In this document: positions 1 to 9,184 of the stretch, one piece after another
Numbering within the stretch: position 1 is the first letter of the stretch
Layout of the letters: the number at the start of each line of letters is the position of its first letter
Assembly: GCA_949841365.1 (NCBI GenBank)
Contig: CATKZI010000005.1
Coordinates: forward strand, 62,001-126,000
DNA: 64,000 bases
Direction of reading: 5' to 3'
From: an uncultured Candidatus Melainabacteria bacterium
GTDB lineage: Bacteria > Cyanobacteriota > Vampirovibrionia > Gastranaerophilales > Gastranaerophilaceae
Notes under the pieces: generated by a model
The model's database searches: none
The model's input: the letters and a program-made list of their open reading frames with translations, nothing else
Told to the model about the DNA's origin: nothing
Made by a program: the position numbers and the translations under genes

Positions 1-267
1 GGCTGTCCTGCTATAATAGGAGTTATCAACATTGACGTAAACGGCGAAAAAGGTCCCAATAAATATGGCAGAGATTACTTTTCATATCGATTGTGCGTTA
101 ACGGAAAGCTTCTTGCAGAAGGCAGTAAAGAACTAGCAATGACAGCAGGTGACAATTATACCGGCTACTGGTGGAAAACAAGTTATTCCTGCAGTGGAAA
201 TAATAAAGGTATAGGCCACGGCTGTGCCGGACGTGTTATGGAAAATGGCTGGAAGATGGATTATTAA
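1..267 (+). CDS. pilin-like protein, C-terminal part (5' truncated by window)
   Basis: The first frame is open from base 1 to a TAA at 265-267 and gives 88 residues. It ends in NGWKMDY, nearly the same ending as the complete pilin-like protein at 11074-11790 (NGWEMDY). It also has the same late IDVNGEKGPN-type segment and scattered cysteines, as in the other two pilin-like proteins here. The prepilin signal would lie outside the window. The type is inferred from this C-terminal resemblance. Its last four bases overlap the convergent rmuC gene. Confidence 0.7.
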   Translation, partial: GCPAIIGVINIDVNGEKGPNKYGRDYFSYRLCVNGKLLAEGSKELAMTAGDNYTGYWWKTSYSCSGNNKGIGHGCAGRVMENGWKMDY

Positions 268-1337
268 TCATTCTCTTCAACCTGAGGCAATTCTTTTGTA
301 TAAGTACAGCCCAGTTTTTCAAGTTTTGTAATCTGATTGATTATATTGCCTGTTCCGTTAAGCTTTTTCAACGATGTATCAAGGTTATCACGAATTTTTA
401 AAAGCTCTGACAAAAGTGATGCAAACTTATCATGAACACTTGTACAAAGTCTTGCCATTTCCAATACATTTTTATTCTGGCGGTCTACAACGTGGAATGA
501 ATTGATAATTTTCAAAGCCGCAAGCAATGTCGAAGGCGATACAGGCATTACTTTATTTTTCCAGGCAAAATCCCACAATGCGCATTCGTCGCAAAACATC
601 ATCGAATAACAGCTTTCAATAGGTATAAACATCAAAACATAATCAGGCGATGCATCCTCAACCGAATAATCACGTTTTGCAAGCCCCGTAATATGCGCTT
701 TTGTAGAATCTATAAACTGCTTATAATGGATTTGTTTTTCCGTTTCATCTTCGGCATTTACAAACCCGTCCCAAGCAGAAAAAGAAGTCTTACTGTCAAT
801 AAATATGCATTTTCCCTCAGGTAAAAATACGGTAGCATCAGGTCTGCCCTCAGCTGTTCCCATCTGAATTTTATATTCCTCATCTTTGCGAAGCCCAGAT
901 GCTTCCAAAACTCTTTCAAGAACAATTTCACCCCACCTGCCTGAAGTTCTGTTATCGGATTTCATAACATTTACAAGAGAATTTGCATCGTGCGAAATTT
1001 TATTGCCTGTTTCAAGGAAATTTTTAATATTCATATCAAATTTTGTAAAATGTTCAGTTTCTGTTTTAAAGTTTTCCTCTGCGCGCTTTTCAAAATCCTC
1101 AATACGCTCTTTAAAACGTTTGAAAAATTCCTCTAACTTTTCCTTATTATGCTCGGAAAGCTCTGACGAACTTTCTTTAAAAATTCTGTTTGCAGTGTTT
1201 TCAAAATACAGCTTCATCTGCTCTAAGAGCATATCTTGCGAAGCTTTATTATTTTTATTAATAACTTTGAACGGAACAAATACGCACAAAGCACCGATTA
1301 AAAAACCAACCAAAAATATTAAAATTTGCATACACAT
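264..1337 (-). CDS. rmuC: DNA recombination protein RmuC family
   Basis: RmuC-family protein of 357 residues. Residues 3-25 form one hydrophobic anchor. A long charged coiled coil follows (about 30-110), then the conserved nuclease-like core with SGRWGEIVLERVLEASG near 133 and a D-A-T...FIDSKTSFSAW segment near 170-190, which resembles the restriction-endonuclease-like fold of the family. The family is linked to limiting DNA rearrangements; the biochemical activity is not proven. Two ATGs lie two codons apart after a GGGAG ribosome site, so the start is certain only to six bases. It ends convergently with the pilin-like gene. Confidence 0.9.
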   Translation of the reverse strand: MCMQILIFLVGFLIGALCVFVPFKVINKNNKASQDMLLEQMKLYFENTANRIFKESSSELSEHNKEKLEEFFKRFKERIEDFEKRAEENFKTETEHFTKFDMNIKNFLETGNKISHDANSLVNVMKSDNRTSGRWGEIVLERVLEASGLRKDEEYKIQMGTAEGRPDATVFLPEGKCIFIDSKTSFSAWDGFVNAEDETEKQIHYKQFIDSTKAHITGLAKRDYSVEDASPDYVLMFIPIESCYSMMFCDECALWDFAWKNKVMPVSPSTLLAALKIINSFHVVDRQNKNVLEMARLCTSVHDKFASLLSELLKIRDNLDTSLKKLNGTGNIINQITKLEKLGCTYTKELPQVEEND

Positions 1338-1401
1338 TTTCTCCCTTTAAAAGAATTATACCACAAGCGTATTAATTCAAAAATATTAGGAAATTTGAAA
1401 A

Positions 1402-1450
1402 TCAACCATGCGGTCACAAATTCTAAAAGCATGGTGTAGAGCATGGTTGA
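1402..1450. repeat. 10-bp inverted repeat upstream of the response regulator gene
   Basis: TCAACCATGC (1402-1411) is matched exactly by its reverse complement at 1441-1450. A further GCATGG core sits at 1429 and another near 1514. This lies in the 252-base gap between rmuC and the regulator gene, where no other gene was seen. It could be a regulator-binding region or chance. Confidence 0.4.
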
Positions 1451-1589
1451 GCTACTTTATCAATCCAAAGATGTAAGACAAATTCTCAAACCATTATTTT
1501 ACCAATATCAATCGAGGCATGGATGAAAACAACCCTCTAAAAGTTGTAGTATACAAAGTGTAGAGGGAACTAATTGAGGGAGATATAAA

Positions 1590-2282
1590 ATGAGAGAATT
1601 TAAAAGAAAATCCAGAATACTTTTAATTGATGATAACGCAGATCACTTAAGAGGTGTAAAAGAATTAATTACACTTGAAAGCAGTTACGACGTAGTAGGT
1701 GCTACAACAAGTGTAAATATGGGTATAAGCCTTGCTAAAAAATATCGCCCCGACATTATCCTAATGGACATTAATATGCCCGAAAAAGACGGCTTACAAG
1801 CTATTCAAGAACTTGAAAAATTAGACTTAGGTGTAAAAGTAATTGCATTAAGCGGTTATGATGATGCAGATTTAATCTTTAGAGCAATGAAACTTGGTGC
1901 TAAAGGTTATGTTTTAAAGACTATGGCATCAGCTCAATTAATCTATGCAATTGACGAAGTTGCATCAGGAAAAATCTATCTTCCTACAGCCCTTACATCA
2001 AGATTTTTCGAATATTTTCAACGTTCCTTCAAAGAAGAAACTCAAACTTCAAACGAAGAAAACCTTCTTACCTATTTGACAGCAAGAGAAGAAGAAGTTC
2101 TGGAATTATTAACACAAGGTAATAACTACAAAGGTATTGCAGGAAAATTATTTATCTCGGAAACTACAGTTAAAACACACGTAAACAATATTTTCCAAAA
2201 ATTACAGGTAAATGACAGAACACAAGCTGTACTTTATGCTCTAAACAACGGTTTTGCAAACAGAAAAGCAATCCGCGCATAA
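1590..2282 (+). CDS. NarL/FixJ-family two-component response regulator
   Basis: Cytoplasmic regulator of 230 residues. The receiver domain spans about 9-125, with the acidic pair D14-D15, phospho-acceptor D60 in LMDINMP and the VLKT lysine near 113. A LuxR-type helix-turn-helix follows at about 163-225 (LTAREEEVLELL ... SETTVKTHVNNIF). The start ATG follows a GGGAG site. The next gene is a small histidine kinase, so the two probably form a pair. Stimulus and target genes cannot be read from the sequence. The gap upstream contains repeated GCATGG cores that might be binding sites. Confidence 0.92.
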   Translation: MREFKRKSRILLIDDNADHLRGVKELITLESSYDVVGATTSVNMGISLAKKYRPDIILMDINMPEKDGLQAIQELEKLDLGVKVIALSGYDDADLIFRAMKLGAKGYVLKTMASAQLIYAIDEVASGKIYLPTALTSRFFEYFQRSFKEETQTSNEENLLTYLTAREEEVLELLTQGNNYKGIAGKLFISETTVKTHVNNIFQKLQVNDRTQAVLYALNNGFANRKAIRA

Positions 2283-2300
2283 GATGTTATAAGAATTTGC

Positions 2301-2329
2301 AGAGGTTCGGTAATTTTTGCCGAACCTCT
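2301..2329 (+). terminator. intercistronic hairpin between regulator and kinase
   Basis: AGAGGTTCGG (2301-2310) pairs perfectly with CCGAACCTCT (2320-2329) around a nine-base loop. The following bases (CTTGTTAG) are not a strong U-run. This may be a weak terminator, an attenuator or a processing site rather than a full stop. Confidence 0.6.
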
Positions 2330-2345
2330 CTTGTTAGAGGATTTG

Positions 2346-2996
2346 ATGAACAATTTAATTTCAGAACAATCAAGATGCATAGCACACGAAATAAGAAACC
2401 ATATTTCGATTTGCGAACTTTATACAAGAATTATCAAAAAAAATCTTGAAAACGAAGGCATCGAAAACGACTCAATTGATAATGCAATAAAATGTATTAC
2501 AAAATCACTAAAGATTATGAACAATTCTCTTTTGGATTTAAAATCATTGAACAATTTTTCACCGGAGATTTGTGATATACAGGCTGTAGTGCAAGAGGGA
2601 ATAAATCTTTCAACTGTTTACATCGGCGATAAAGACATAAAAATCAATCTTGAAGCAAAAGATACTGCCCCTGTATACATTGATGAAAACAAATTCCTTG
2701 CCTGTTTGGTTAATATTATAAAAAATGCCATAGAAGCAATTCAAGAAAAAGGCTGTATTAATATTCAACTTAAAATACAGGATAAAGTTGTCATAAAAAT
2801 CTCTAATAACGGTGAACAAATCAAAAATCCGCAAGAAATATTTAATGTCGGATTTACCACCAAACAAACAGGAAGCGGCCTCGGGCTTCACATTTGCGCC
2901 AATAACCTGCAAGCACAAAATGCCGAATTAAAATTAACACAATCTACCCCTGAAATTACAGAGTTTGAAATAACTTTACCTGTTTACAAAAATTAA
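2346..2996 (+). CDS. soluble sensor histidine kinase without an input domain
   Basis: A kinase of 216 residues from the chosen ATG. An earlier in-frame TTG at 2331 is less likely because an AGAGG ribosome site lies five bases before 2346. The phospho-acceptor H14 is in AHEIRNHIS, directly at the N-terminus, so there is no sensor or membrane segment. The ATP-binding domain has the N-box NAIEAI (about 135-140) and the G-box GSGLGLHI (about 182-189). Partner of the preceding regulator by position. With no input domain, it must get its signal through another protein or by controlled expression. Confidence 0.88.
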   Translation: MNNLISEQSRCIAHEIRNHISICELYTRIIKKNLENEGIENDSIDNAIKCITKSLKIMNNSLLDLKSLNNFSPEICDIQAVVQEGINLSTVYIGDKDIKINLEAKDTAPVYIDENKFLACLVNIIKNAIEAIQEKGCINIQLKIQDKVVIKISNNGEQIKNPQEIFNVGFTTKQTGSGLGLHICANNLQAQNAELKLTQSTPEITEFEITLPVYKN

Positions 2997-3052
2997 TAAA
3001 ATAGTCAAATTTTTAAATTTTCCTGTTTTTATATTTATAATAGGGAAAAATT

Positions 3053-6000
3053 ATGGACTTTTTTAATTCATTATCTCAAGTCGCCAAAAACAAAGGCAAC
3101 TTCAAGAAATGGGAAGAAAATCAAAAGAACGAACAGGCTCAGCGCGAGGAGTTATATAAACGCCGTCAATATTCCGATGCAGAAATAGCAAAAGCCAAAG
3201 CATTGGGCGAAAACATTATTGACGTTGTAGATATTATGGATAACCACTCCGAAAGCGTTGCAGAAAATGTTGAAACAGCAACAGAACCTATTGTTGCTTT
3301 TGCACCGTTTGCATCCATTCTCGGTTCAGGTTGGTTAATGGCTAAATTTGTCCACCAGCCCAATTCAAAGAAAATCCACGCAATCAGAGAACAAATAGAA
3401 AATGATGAAGCTGCAAAAGATTTATGCAGACGAATAACAGAATTTAACGAAAAAAATGCTAAAAATCTTTATTTTTCCGAATGGGAACTAACAAATAAAA
3501 ACAGCATAAAACGAATTAAAAGTTCCGAATTAAGAGCCGAAGCTATGAAATTTTATAATAAATTTCAAAAAGACACGGCAAAATTCAGAAAAGCACAAAA
3601 ATTAGGTTGGATAGGCGCAATAGGTCTTACTTTAGCTTCATTTATCGGCGCTAATATTTATGCCGCAAAATTACAGGTTGACAGTTCGAAAATTGCCCGC
3701 TATCAGGCAAGAGAATCTCTAAAAGATCCTAAAGCTTTCGTAAACTATACACCGGAACAAATTGCAAAAGCTAAAGAAGAAATTGCAAAACATCCCGAAT
3801 TATTAAAAGAAAAGAAAAAAGAAAAACTTAAAACAGGAATGTTCAAAAGTATCATTAATGTTTTAAAAGACAGAAAAGCATATAAAAACTCAATCAAAAA
3901 TGATACAGATGAATCCAAAATTGTCACAAGAGAATTATCTCCTGAGGAATTAAAACGAGCAAAACAAGATCAGGAAGTAATTCAAAGAACAGTCAGATTA
4001 ATCAACAACGAAGCCGAAAAATACTCTCAAAATATGGAAGTAGCAGCAGAAGTTCTGGTTAACGGAACACCGTTTTTAGGCGCGGCAGTCGGCGGAGTTA
4101 TAGGCTGGGTTTTAAACAAAACAGGTGCAATTACAAAATTTGTCGATAATAATGTTGCCAAAAACGGTTCAGAAAAGACAAAAGAACTTTATGCCGACCT
4201 CAAAAAAGGGCAGGAAAGCGGTGCTACCTACCACCACAAATGGAACAAATTCAGAGAATCATTCCTGAAAGATTTACGCGGCATTGAAGAAAATGCAGGC
4301 GAAAAAGTAATAAAATCTACAAAACGCAAACCGACTGATATTATAAAAAATACAAAAAGATGGTTTACAACAGTTCTTGCACATCAAAAAGGCAGAAACT
4401 GGATGATTGCAGGTATAGGCTCAATTGTAACAGGTATTGCAGGTATGATGATTGGTTTGAAACTTACCAAATCAGCATCAAGAGCAGGCAGATATACTGC
4501 AAAACGTGAATTGGAAAAAGACCCGAGAAACTTTATCGGCTACACAGAAGAAGATTATAATGAAGTTTCTGATGCTAAACCGAAGAAAAAAGGGGTTTCA
4601 AAACTCAAAGAAACAGTAATGTTCCTTCCGACAGTTCTGAAACAGTATTTTGCTTACGAAAAATACAAAAAAACAGAATACAAAGAAAAACAGGTGTTAA
4701 ACGAACAGCTTCACAAACAGGAAGTAAGCGCAGAACAGCTTAGAGAAGCTAAAAACCTACAGCGCAAACTGTTTAATACATTTGAAAAAGTTGACGATAA
4801 CTCTCAAACATATTCAGAATCAATGGAAGCAGCGATTGATATCGCACAACCGTTTGTAGTATATGGCGGTATTTTAACGGCAGCATCACCGTTTATCTGG
4901 GCAGGAGTTCAGATGAAACGCGGCAAACTTTCTGCTGCAAAAGTATTGAATAAAGTTACAACATTCTTTAGCAAATCTAGCGAAAGATTGAAATCAAAAT
5001 GGTTTAAAAAATACCTTAAAAATGTTGCAGATAACGTAGCTCCGACAGTTCAAAAAACAAATGTTGAAAGCAAACCCGTTGCAAGAATTCTTCAAGGCGT
5101 TGATTTACAAAAAGACAGCATCCATACAATTTTCACAAAAACTATTGCCAACTTAAAATCCACAACAGGCGATTTAAGAAACATGTCCGAACGCGAACAA
5201 TTTGATGCAATATGGAAATTACGTGAAAGCCTAGTTAGCACTATCAGAACACAAGATAAAGAATTAGCCATAAAAATAGGTAAAATATTTGACGGTCTTT
5301 TAGGTTGGACAAATAATCCTAATGTCAGAGCTGATGCATTGGATATTATTGTAAATCCGTCATCAATCAAAGCAATGGGCAAAGAAAGATACGAAGAAGC
5401 ATATCAATTCTTAAAACGAGCAATCCAAAACGGATTTGAATTTGAACAAATTGATAAATTCTATTTAGGTATTCAAAATATGTTTAAAGATGCCGAACCT
5501 CAAAAAATAAGAGGTTTATATGCCGAATTACGCACACTAAGCCCCGAAGCTGAACAAGCACTTACCCCTGAAACAATTGAAAAATTAATCAATAATTTAG
5601 AAAAGATCAAGAGTGAAGATTACAGGTATGCAATTGAAAATGCTATTGATGAAACAATGTCACACGAAAACGTTGTCAAGGTGTTAGAAGCTATTAGTGC
5701 AGCAAAAGCTAAACTAAAAGCCGTACCAAACTTGGTTAATGAAAACCCGAAAGCAAAAGAAATGCTTGATATGTTAAATTCAATGGTTGAAATACCTCTA
5801 TCTCCAAAACAAATATCATCATTGAATAAGCTTGGAATTAGACCTCCTGAAACTCTTAATCCCGAAACAATTCTTGCAATATTTAAACAACAAACAGCAA
5901 AGGCTAAAGGGTTGAAAATTAAAGAAGCATTTGATATGCTTCCTGAAAGAATGCGCGACCCGAAACAGGCACTAAGTTCATTAAGAGCCCGAATCGAAAA

Positions 6001-6475
6001 AATGTCCGATGATGATTTTGCTCAATTTGCAGAAGATTTACATTTCAGCAGTATGGATAGAAAAACAGCATTAGAAATTATTCCAAAACTTGAAAAAATG
6101 CTTAATAACATTCCAAAAGAAGAAATGACAGCAATTTGGAACAAAATTGTACAGGAATTCAATGCACATCCCGATGAATTCATCAAACTTGTAAAATCAG
6201 GTAAAATCGGTCAAATCTTTATGACACCGGGCTTGAAAAAAGCATTAAAAATTGCAGGTATTTCTTTTACAACATTTACACTTGCTATGACTTACGCAAT
6301 TGAATCTTGGCTTGCAGATATTAAACTTAAAGCAGGCAGACTTGGTGTAATGAAAGCAATGGAAGGTTTGAATGACCCGAGATATTATGCAGATATTGAA
6401 CCCGCGCAACAACAAACTGCACAAACCTCAAACCTTATGGCAAAAATTACTCCAAAAACTCCTGAATTGAAATAG
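3053..6475 (+). CDS. large membrane protein with three internal repeat units, unknown function
   Basis: 1140 residues, not matched to a known family. Three repeats are visible. Part A begins (S/P)xEx(L/I)xxAK near residues 40, 295 and 559 and runs into a hydrophobic stretch about 45 residues later (EPIVAFAPF, VNGTPFLGA, AQPFVVYGG). Part B is a membrane segment followed by a GRYxAKxxLxDPRxF-type sequence near 184-232, 449-497 and 1066-1115. The third A and B are separated by a soluble, helix-rich insert of about 370 residues. No signal peptide. The start ATG follows AGGGA. Its 3' end overlaps the convergent mgtC-like gene by 29 bases. Confidence 0.85.
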   Translation: MDFFNSLSQVAKNKGNFKKWEENQKNEQAQREELYKRRQYSDAEIAKAKALGENIIDVVDIMDNHSESVAENVETATEPIVAFAPFASILGSGWLMAKFVHQPNSKKIHAIREQIENDEAAKDLCRRITEFNEKNAKNLYFSEWELTNKNSIKRIKSSELRAEAMKFYNKFQKDTAKFRKAQKLGWIGAIGLTLASFIGANIYAAKLQVDSSKIARYQARESLKDPKAFVNYTPEQIAKAKEEIAKHPELLKEKKKEKLKTGMFKSIINVLKDRKAYKNSIKNDTDESKIVTRELSPEELKRAKQDQEVIQRTVRLINNEAEKYSQNMEVAAEVLVNGTPFLGAAVGGVIGWVLNKTGAITKFVDNNVAKNGSEKTKELYADLKKGQESGATYHHKWNKFRESFLKDLRGIEENAGEKVIKSTKRKPTDIIKNTKRWFTTVLAHQKGRNWMIAGIGSIVTGIAGMMIGLKLTKSASRAGRYTAKRELEKDPRNFIGYTEEDYNEVSDAKPKKKGVSKLKETVMFLPTVLKQYFAYEKYKKTEYKEKQVLNEQLHKQEVSAEQLREAKNLQRKLFNTFEKVDDNSQTYSESMEAAIDIAQPFVVYGGILTAASPFIWAGVQMKRGKLSAAKVLNKVTTFFSKSSERLKSKWFKKYLKNVADNVAPTVQKTNVESKPVARILQGVDLQKDSIHTIFTKTIANLKSTTGDLRNMSEREQFDAIWKLRESLVSTIRTQDKELAIKIGKIFDGLLGWTNNPNVRADALDIIVNPSSIKAMGKERYEEAYQFLKRAIQNGFEFEQIDKFYLGIQNMFKDAEPQKIRGLYAELRTLSPEAEQALTPETIEKLINNLEKIKSEDYRYAIENAIDETMSHENVVKVLEAISAAKAKLKAVPNLVNENPKAKEMLDMLNSMVEIPLSPKQISSLNKLGIRPPETLNPETILAIFKQQTAKAKGLKIKEAFDMLPERMRDPKQALSSLRARIEKMSDDDFAQFAEDLHFSSMDRKTALEIIPKLEKMLNNIPKEEMTAIWNKIVQEFNAHPDEFIKLVKSGKIGQIFMTPGLKKALKIAGISFTTFTLAMTYAIESWLADIKLKAGRLGVMKAMEGLNDPRYYADIEPAQQQTAQTSNLMAKITPKTPELK

Positions 6476-7157
6476 ATTCAATACCGTCAATTTTTTGGAA
6501 AGTCTTGTACATTGTCTGAATAGGTTTTTTGCCGACAACATCAAGGATTACGTTAATTTTAGTCAGATTGTCGTCCTGTTTATTGAGTTTTTTTGAAATC
6601 TCTCTTAAGTGCGTATAATTTTCAACCAGATAATTATAGATATCATCAGATTCTTCACTTAAACAAGAAATATTAACTTTCAAACGTTTTGTATTTTTTG
6701 TGCTTGATATAAGAACATTTCTTTCAAAAACTCTCACTGAAACAAGAGTAAGTATTGATAAAACAGTCCCTAAAATTGCAACAAAATATAACCCTGATCC
6801 GCAAGCCATACCGATACTTGCCGCAATCCATAACGTAGCCGCGGTTGTAAGCCCAAATATTGATACGCCGTGACGAAATACGGTACCTGCACCGATAAAA
6901 CCGATACCTGTAACAACCTGAGCCGCAATACGCGCCGTATCTCTTACACCTGTTGCTTGAGAAACAATTACGTTATCACCATCGGCAAAAGTCGGGAAAC
7001 CATAAATAGAAATTATCGTGAATATACAAGCACCTAAACAAACAAGAATGTTTGTTCTCAAACCTGCATATTTATTAGTCATTTCGCGTTCCAAACCGAT
7101 TGCAAAACCTAACAATAACGCTGAAAGTATTCTTATAAAAATGTCGATATACTCCAT
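6447..7157 (-). CDS. MgtC/SapB family membrane protein
   Basis: 236 residues with four or five membrane segments in the first 145. Family motifs are visible: LLGFAIGLERE, KYAGLRTNILVCLGA, GIGFIGAGTVFR and GLTTAATLWIAASIG. A soluble tail of about 80 residues resembles the small ACT-like domain of MgtC proteins. Family members are linked to magnesium limitation or acid stress; the molecular action here is unknown. The start codon directly follows the stop of the peptide permease gene, so it is probably last in that operon. Confidence 0.88.
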   Translation of the reverse strand: MEYIDIFIRILSALLLGFAIGLEREMTNKYAGLRTNILVCLGACIFTIISIYGFPTFADGDNVIVSQATGVRDTARIAAQVVTGIGFIGAGTVFRHGVSIFGLTTAATLWIAASIGMACGSGLYFVAILGTVLSILTLVSVRVFERNVLISSTKNTKRLKVNISCLSEESDDIYNYLVENYTHLREISKKLNKQDDNLTKINVILDVVGKKPIQTMYKTFQKIDGIESISIQEFLE

Positions 7158-8213
7158 CTATCTCACCTTACTTTTCGGATCCAACACATCTCTAATTGTA
7201 TCACCTATCAAATTAAAGGCAAGAACCGCAACAAAAATTAAAAATCCGGGTGTCAAAAGCCATGGTCTGTAAATTATATTTGTATATTCCTGCGCCTCTT
7301 TAAGCATATTTCCCCAGCTTGCATCAGGCTGTTGAATACCTAAACCCAAAAAGCTTAAGCCCGATTCCGACAGAATATAAGAAGGCACTGATAACGTCAT
7401 TGCAACAATTACAAAACTCGTTGTTTGAGGCAGGATATGTTTTATGATTATGCGAAGTCGCGAAGCGCCGATTGACTTTGCAGCCTGAACATATTCCTGA
7501 TTTTTGACAGATAAAACCATACCGCGAACAACTCGCGCAAACCCTGCCCAGCCGATAAGCGCAAGGATTATAACAATAAGCATAAATCTTTGAACACTGG
7601 TCATACCCGATGGCAAAATTGAGGCAAGGATTATCAAAAGATAAAAACTCGGTATGGACATAACGGCTTCTGCAAACCTCATCATAATCATATCGGTTTT
7701 ACCGCCAAAATATCCCGCAATACCGCCGTACAAAAGCCCTATCGGGAACAATACAAACAAGGCAAGAAATCCGATTGTCATAGAAATTCGCCCGCCAAAA
7801 AGCAATCTTGAAAAGACATCACGCCCGTTGATATCAGTTCCAAGCAAGAATAAACGTCCGTCAGAATCTGTTGTAACCAAATGCCGTTTCATCGGTATAA
7901 AACCCAAAAACTTATAAGGCTGACCTTTTGCAAAGAATTTTACATAATGTTTTTGACTTCTATCAAGCGTATAGATAATTTTCAAATCCGTTTCATCAAA
8001 TTCACGCTTGTAATTATATGTATAAGGTTTTGAAAACTTACCGTTTTCATCAATCGTAAAAATCTTTGAAGGCGGAACATAAGCCATTGTCCTGTCCGAA
8101 AAATCTTTTGTATAAGGCGCTATAAAATCCGCAAAAAAGAGCGCAAGATAGATTATCCCCAAGACAATCAAGGCAATTCGTGCAAATTTATCTTTCCACA
8201 ATTGTTTTAACAT
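7158..8213 (-). CDS. oligopeptide/dipeptide ABC transporter permease (OppC/DppC type)
   Basis: 351-residue inner-membrane permease. One N-terminal membrane segment (about 12-32) is followed by a periplasmic stretch to about 130, then GTDINGRDVFSRLLFGGRISM, typical of OppC N-ends. The core has five more helices and the EAA loop (AAKSIGASRLRIIIKHILPQ), which contacts the ATPase. It ends in FNLIGDTIRDVLDPK, the usual family ending. Its start overlaps the oppB-type gene by seven bases. No ATPase gene lies beside it, so the ATPases must be encoded elsewhere. Confidence 0.93.
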   Translation of the reverse strand: MLKQLWKDKFARIALIVLGIIYLALFFADFIAPYTKDFSDRTMAYVPPSKIFTIDENGKFSKPYTYNYKREFDETDLKIIYTLDRSQKHYVKFFAKGQPYKFLGFIPMKRHLVTTDSDGRLFLLGTDINGRDVFSRLLFGGRISMTIGFLALFVLFPIGLLYGGIAGYFGGKTDMIMMRFAEAVMSIPSFYLLIILASILPSGMTSVQRFMLIVIILALIGWAGFARVVRGMVLSVKNQEYVQAAKSIGASRLRIIIKHILPQTTSFVIVAMTLSVPSYILSESGLSFLGLGIQQPDASWGNMLKEAQEYTNIIYRPWLLTPGFLIFVAVLAFNLIGDTIRDVLDPKSKVR

Positions 8214-9184
8214 GCCTGACCTCCTCTAATCCTCGGATCAGTCATAATAAGGAGAATATCAGCGATTAAATTGCCTAAAATAAGCATTACCGCCCCCATC
8301 ATCAATGATGCCATAACAAGGTTTATGTCTGATTTTAAAACTGCTTCCAAAATCAAACGTCCCAAACCGGGGTATTGAAAAACGTATTCTGTCAATGCAG
8401 CACCGCTTAAAAGCCCCGCAAATTCAAATCCCAAAAGAGTTATAAGAGGATTAACCGCATTTCTCAAAGCATGTTTAAAAATAACCTTAAATTCGCTCAG
8501 CCCCTTTGCTCTGGCAAACTTAACATAATCGCTGTCAAGAACATCAAGCAAATTTCCTCTCATCTGTCTTTGCAATCCCGCAAGAGAAAGCGTAAACAAA
8601 ACAGTTACCGGTAATACAAGGTGATGTGCAATATCACCGAATTTTTGCCAGAAATTCATCTCTAAAAAGTTAGAACTTGTCAAACCGCCGACGGGAAACC
8701 AACCCGTTTTAACCGCAAAAATCAACAATAATACTGCAAAGAAAAATGAAGGTATTGCCATTCCGATACTTGTAAAAACGGTTAAAATTCTGTCAAAAGG
8801 AGTTTTCCAATACACCGCAGACAAAATCCCGAGAGGAATACCGACAATCCATGCCAGAAAAATTACGATTGTAGTCAAAAGCAGTGTGTTTGGAATACGC
8901 TCTTTTAACTTAGTACTAACCTTTTCACCGTTTGAAGTTACGCCCAAATCGCCCTTAATAAATGACTTTGCCCATTTACCGTACTGAACAATAATAGGTT
9001 TATCTAACCCCAAACGCTGTGTTTCTGCCTGCAAAGTTTCTTTTGAAACCGACGGGTTTAACCTCAATTCTGCCAAAGGATCAACAGGCGACAAGCGGAT
9101 TATAAAAAAGCTTATCAACGACACTATAATAAGCAGCGGTATTGTCTGTAATATTCGTTTTAATATGTATAACAAGATTTGCAT
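8207..9184 (-). CDS. oligopeptide/dipeptide ABC transporter permease (OppB/DppB type)
   Basis: 325-residue permease with the classic start (YILKRILQTIPLLIIVSLISF) and IIRLSPVDPLA. Six predicted helices. The EAA loop is FARAKGLSEFKVIFKHALRNA near 223-243, and the ending IADILLIMTDPRIR is typical. Pairs with the next gene to form the membrane channel. Its ATG overlaps the stop of the binding-protein gene by one base, which suggests translational coupling. Confidence 0.94.
   Translation of the reverse strand: MQILLYILKRILQTIPLLIIVSLISFFIIRLSPVDPLAELRLNPSVSKETLQAETQRLGLDKPIIVQYGKWAKSFIKGDLGVTSNGEKVSTKLKERIPNTLLLTTIVIFLAWIVGIPLGILSAVYWKTPFDRILTVFTSIGMAIPSFFFAVLLLIFAVKTGWFPVGGLTSSNFLEMNFWQKFGDIAHHLVLPVTVLFTLSLAGLQRQMRGNLLDVLDSDYVKFARAKGLSEFKVIFKHALRNAVNPLITLLGFEFAGLLSGAALTEYVFQYPGLGRLILEAVLKSDINLVMASLMMGAVMLILGNLIADILLIMTDPRIRGGQAC

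Noticed and set aside
886-1350. 154-codon open frame opposite to rmuC
   Set aside because: Fully antisense to a clear RmuC gene; its Ser/Leu-rich, low-information product is what the complement of a Lys/Glu-rich coiled coil gives.
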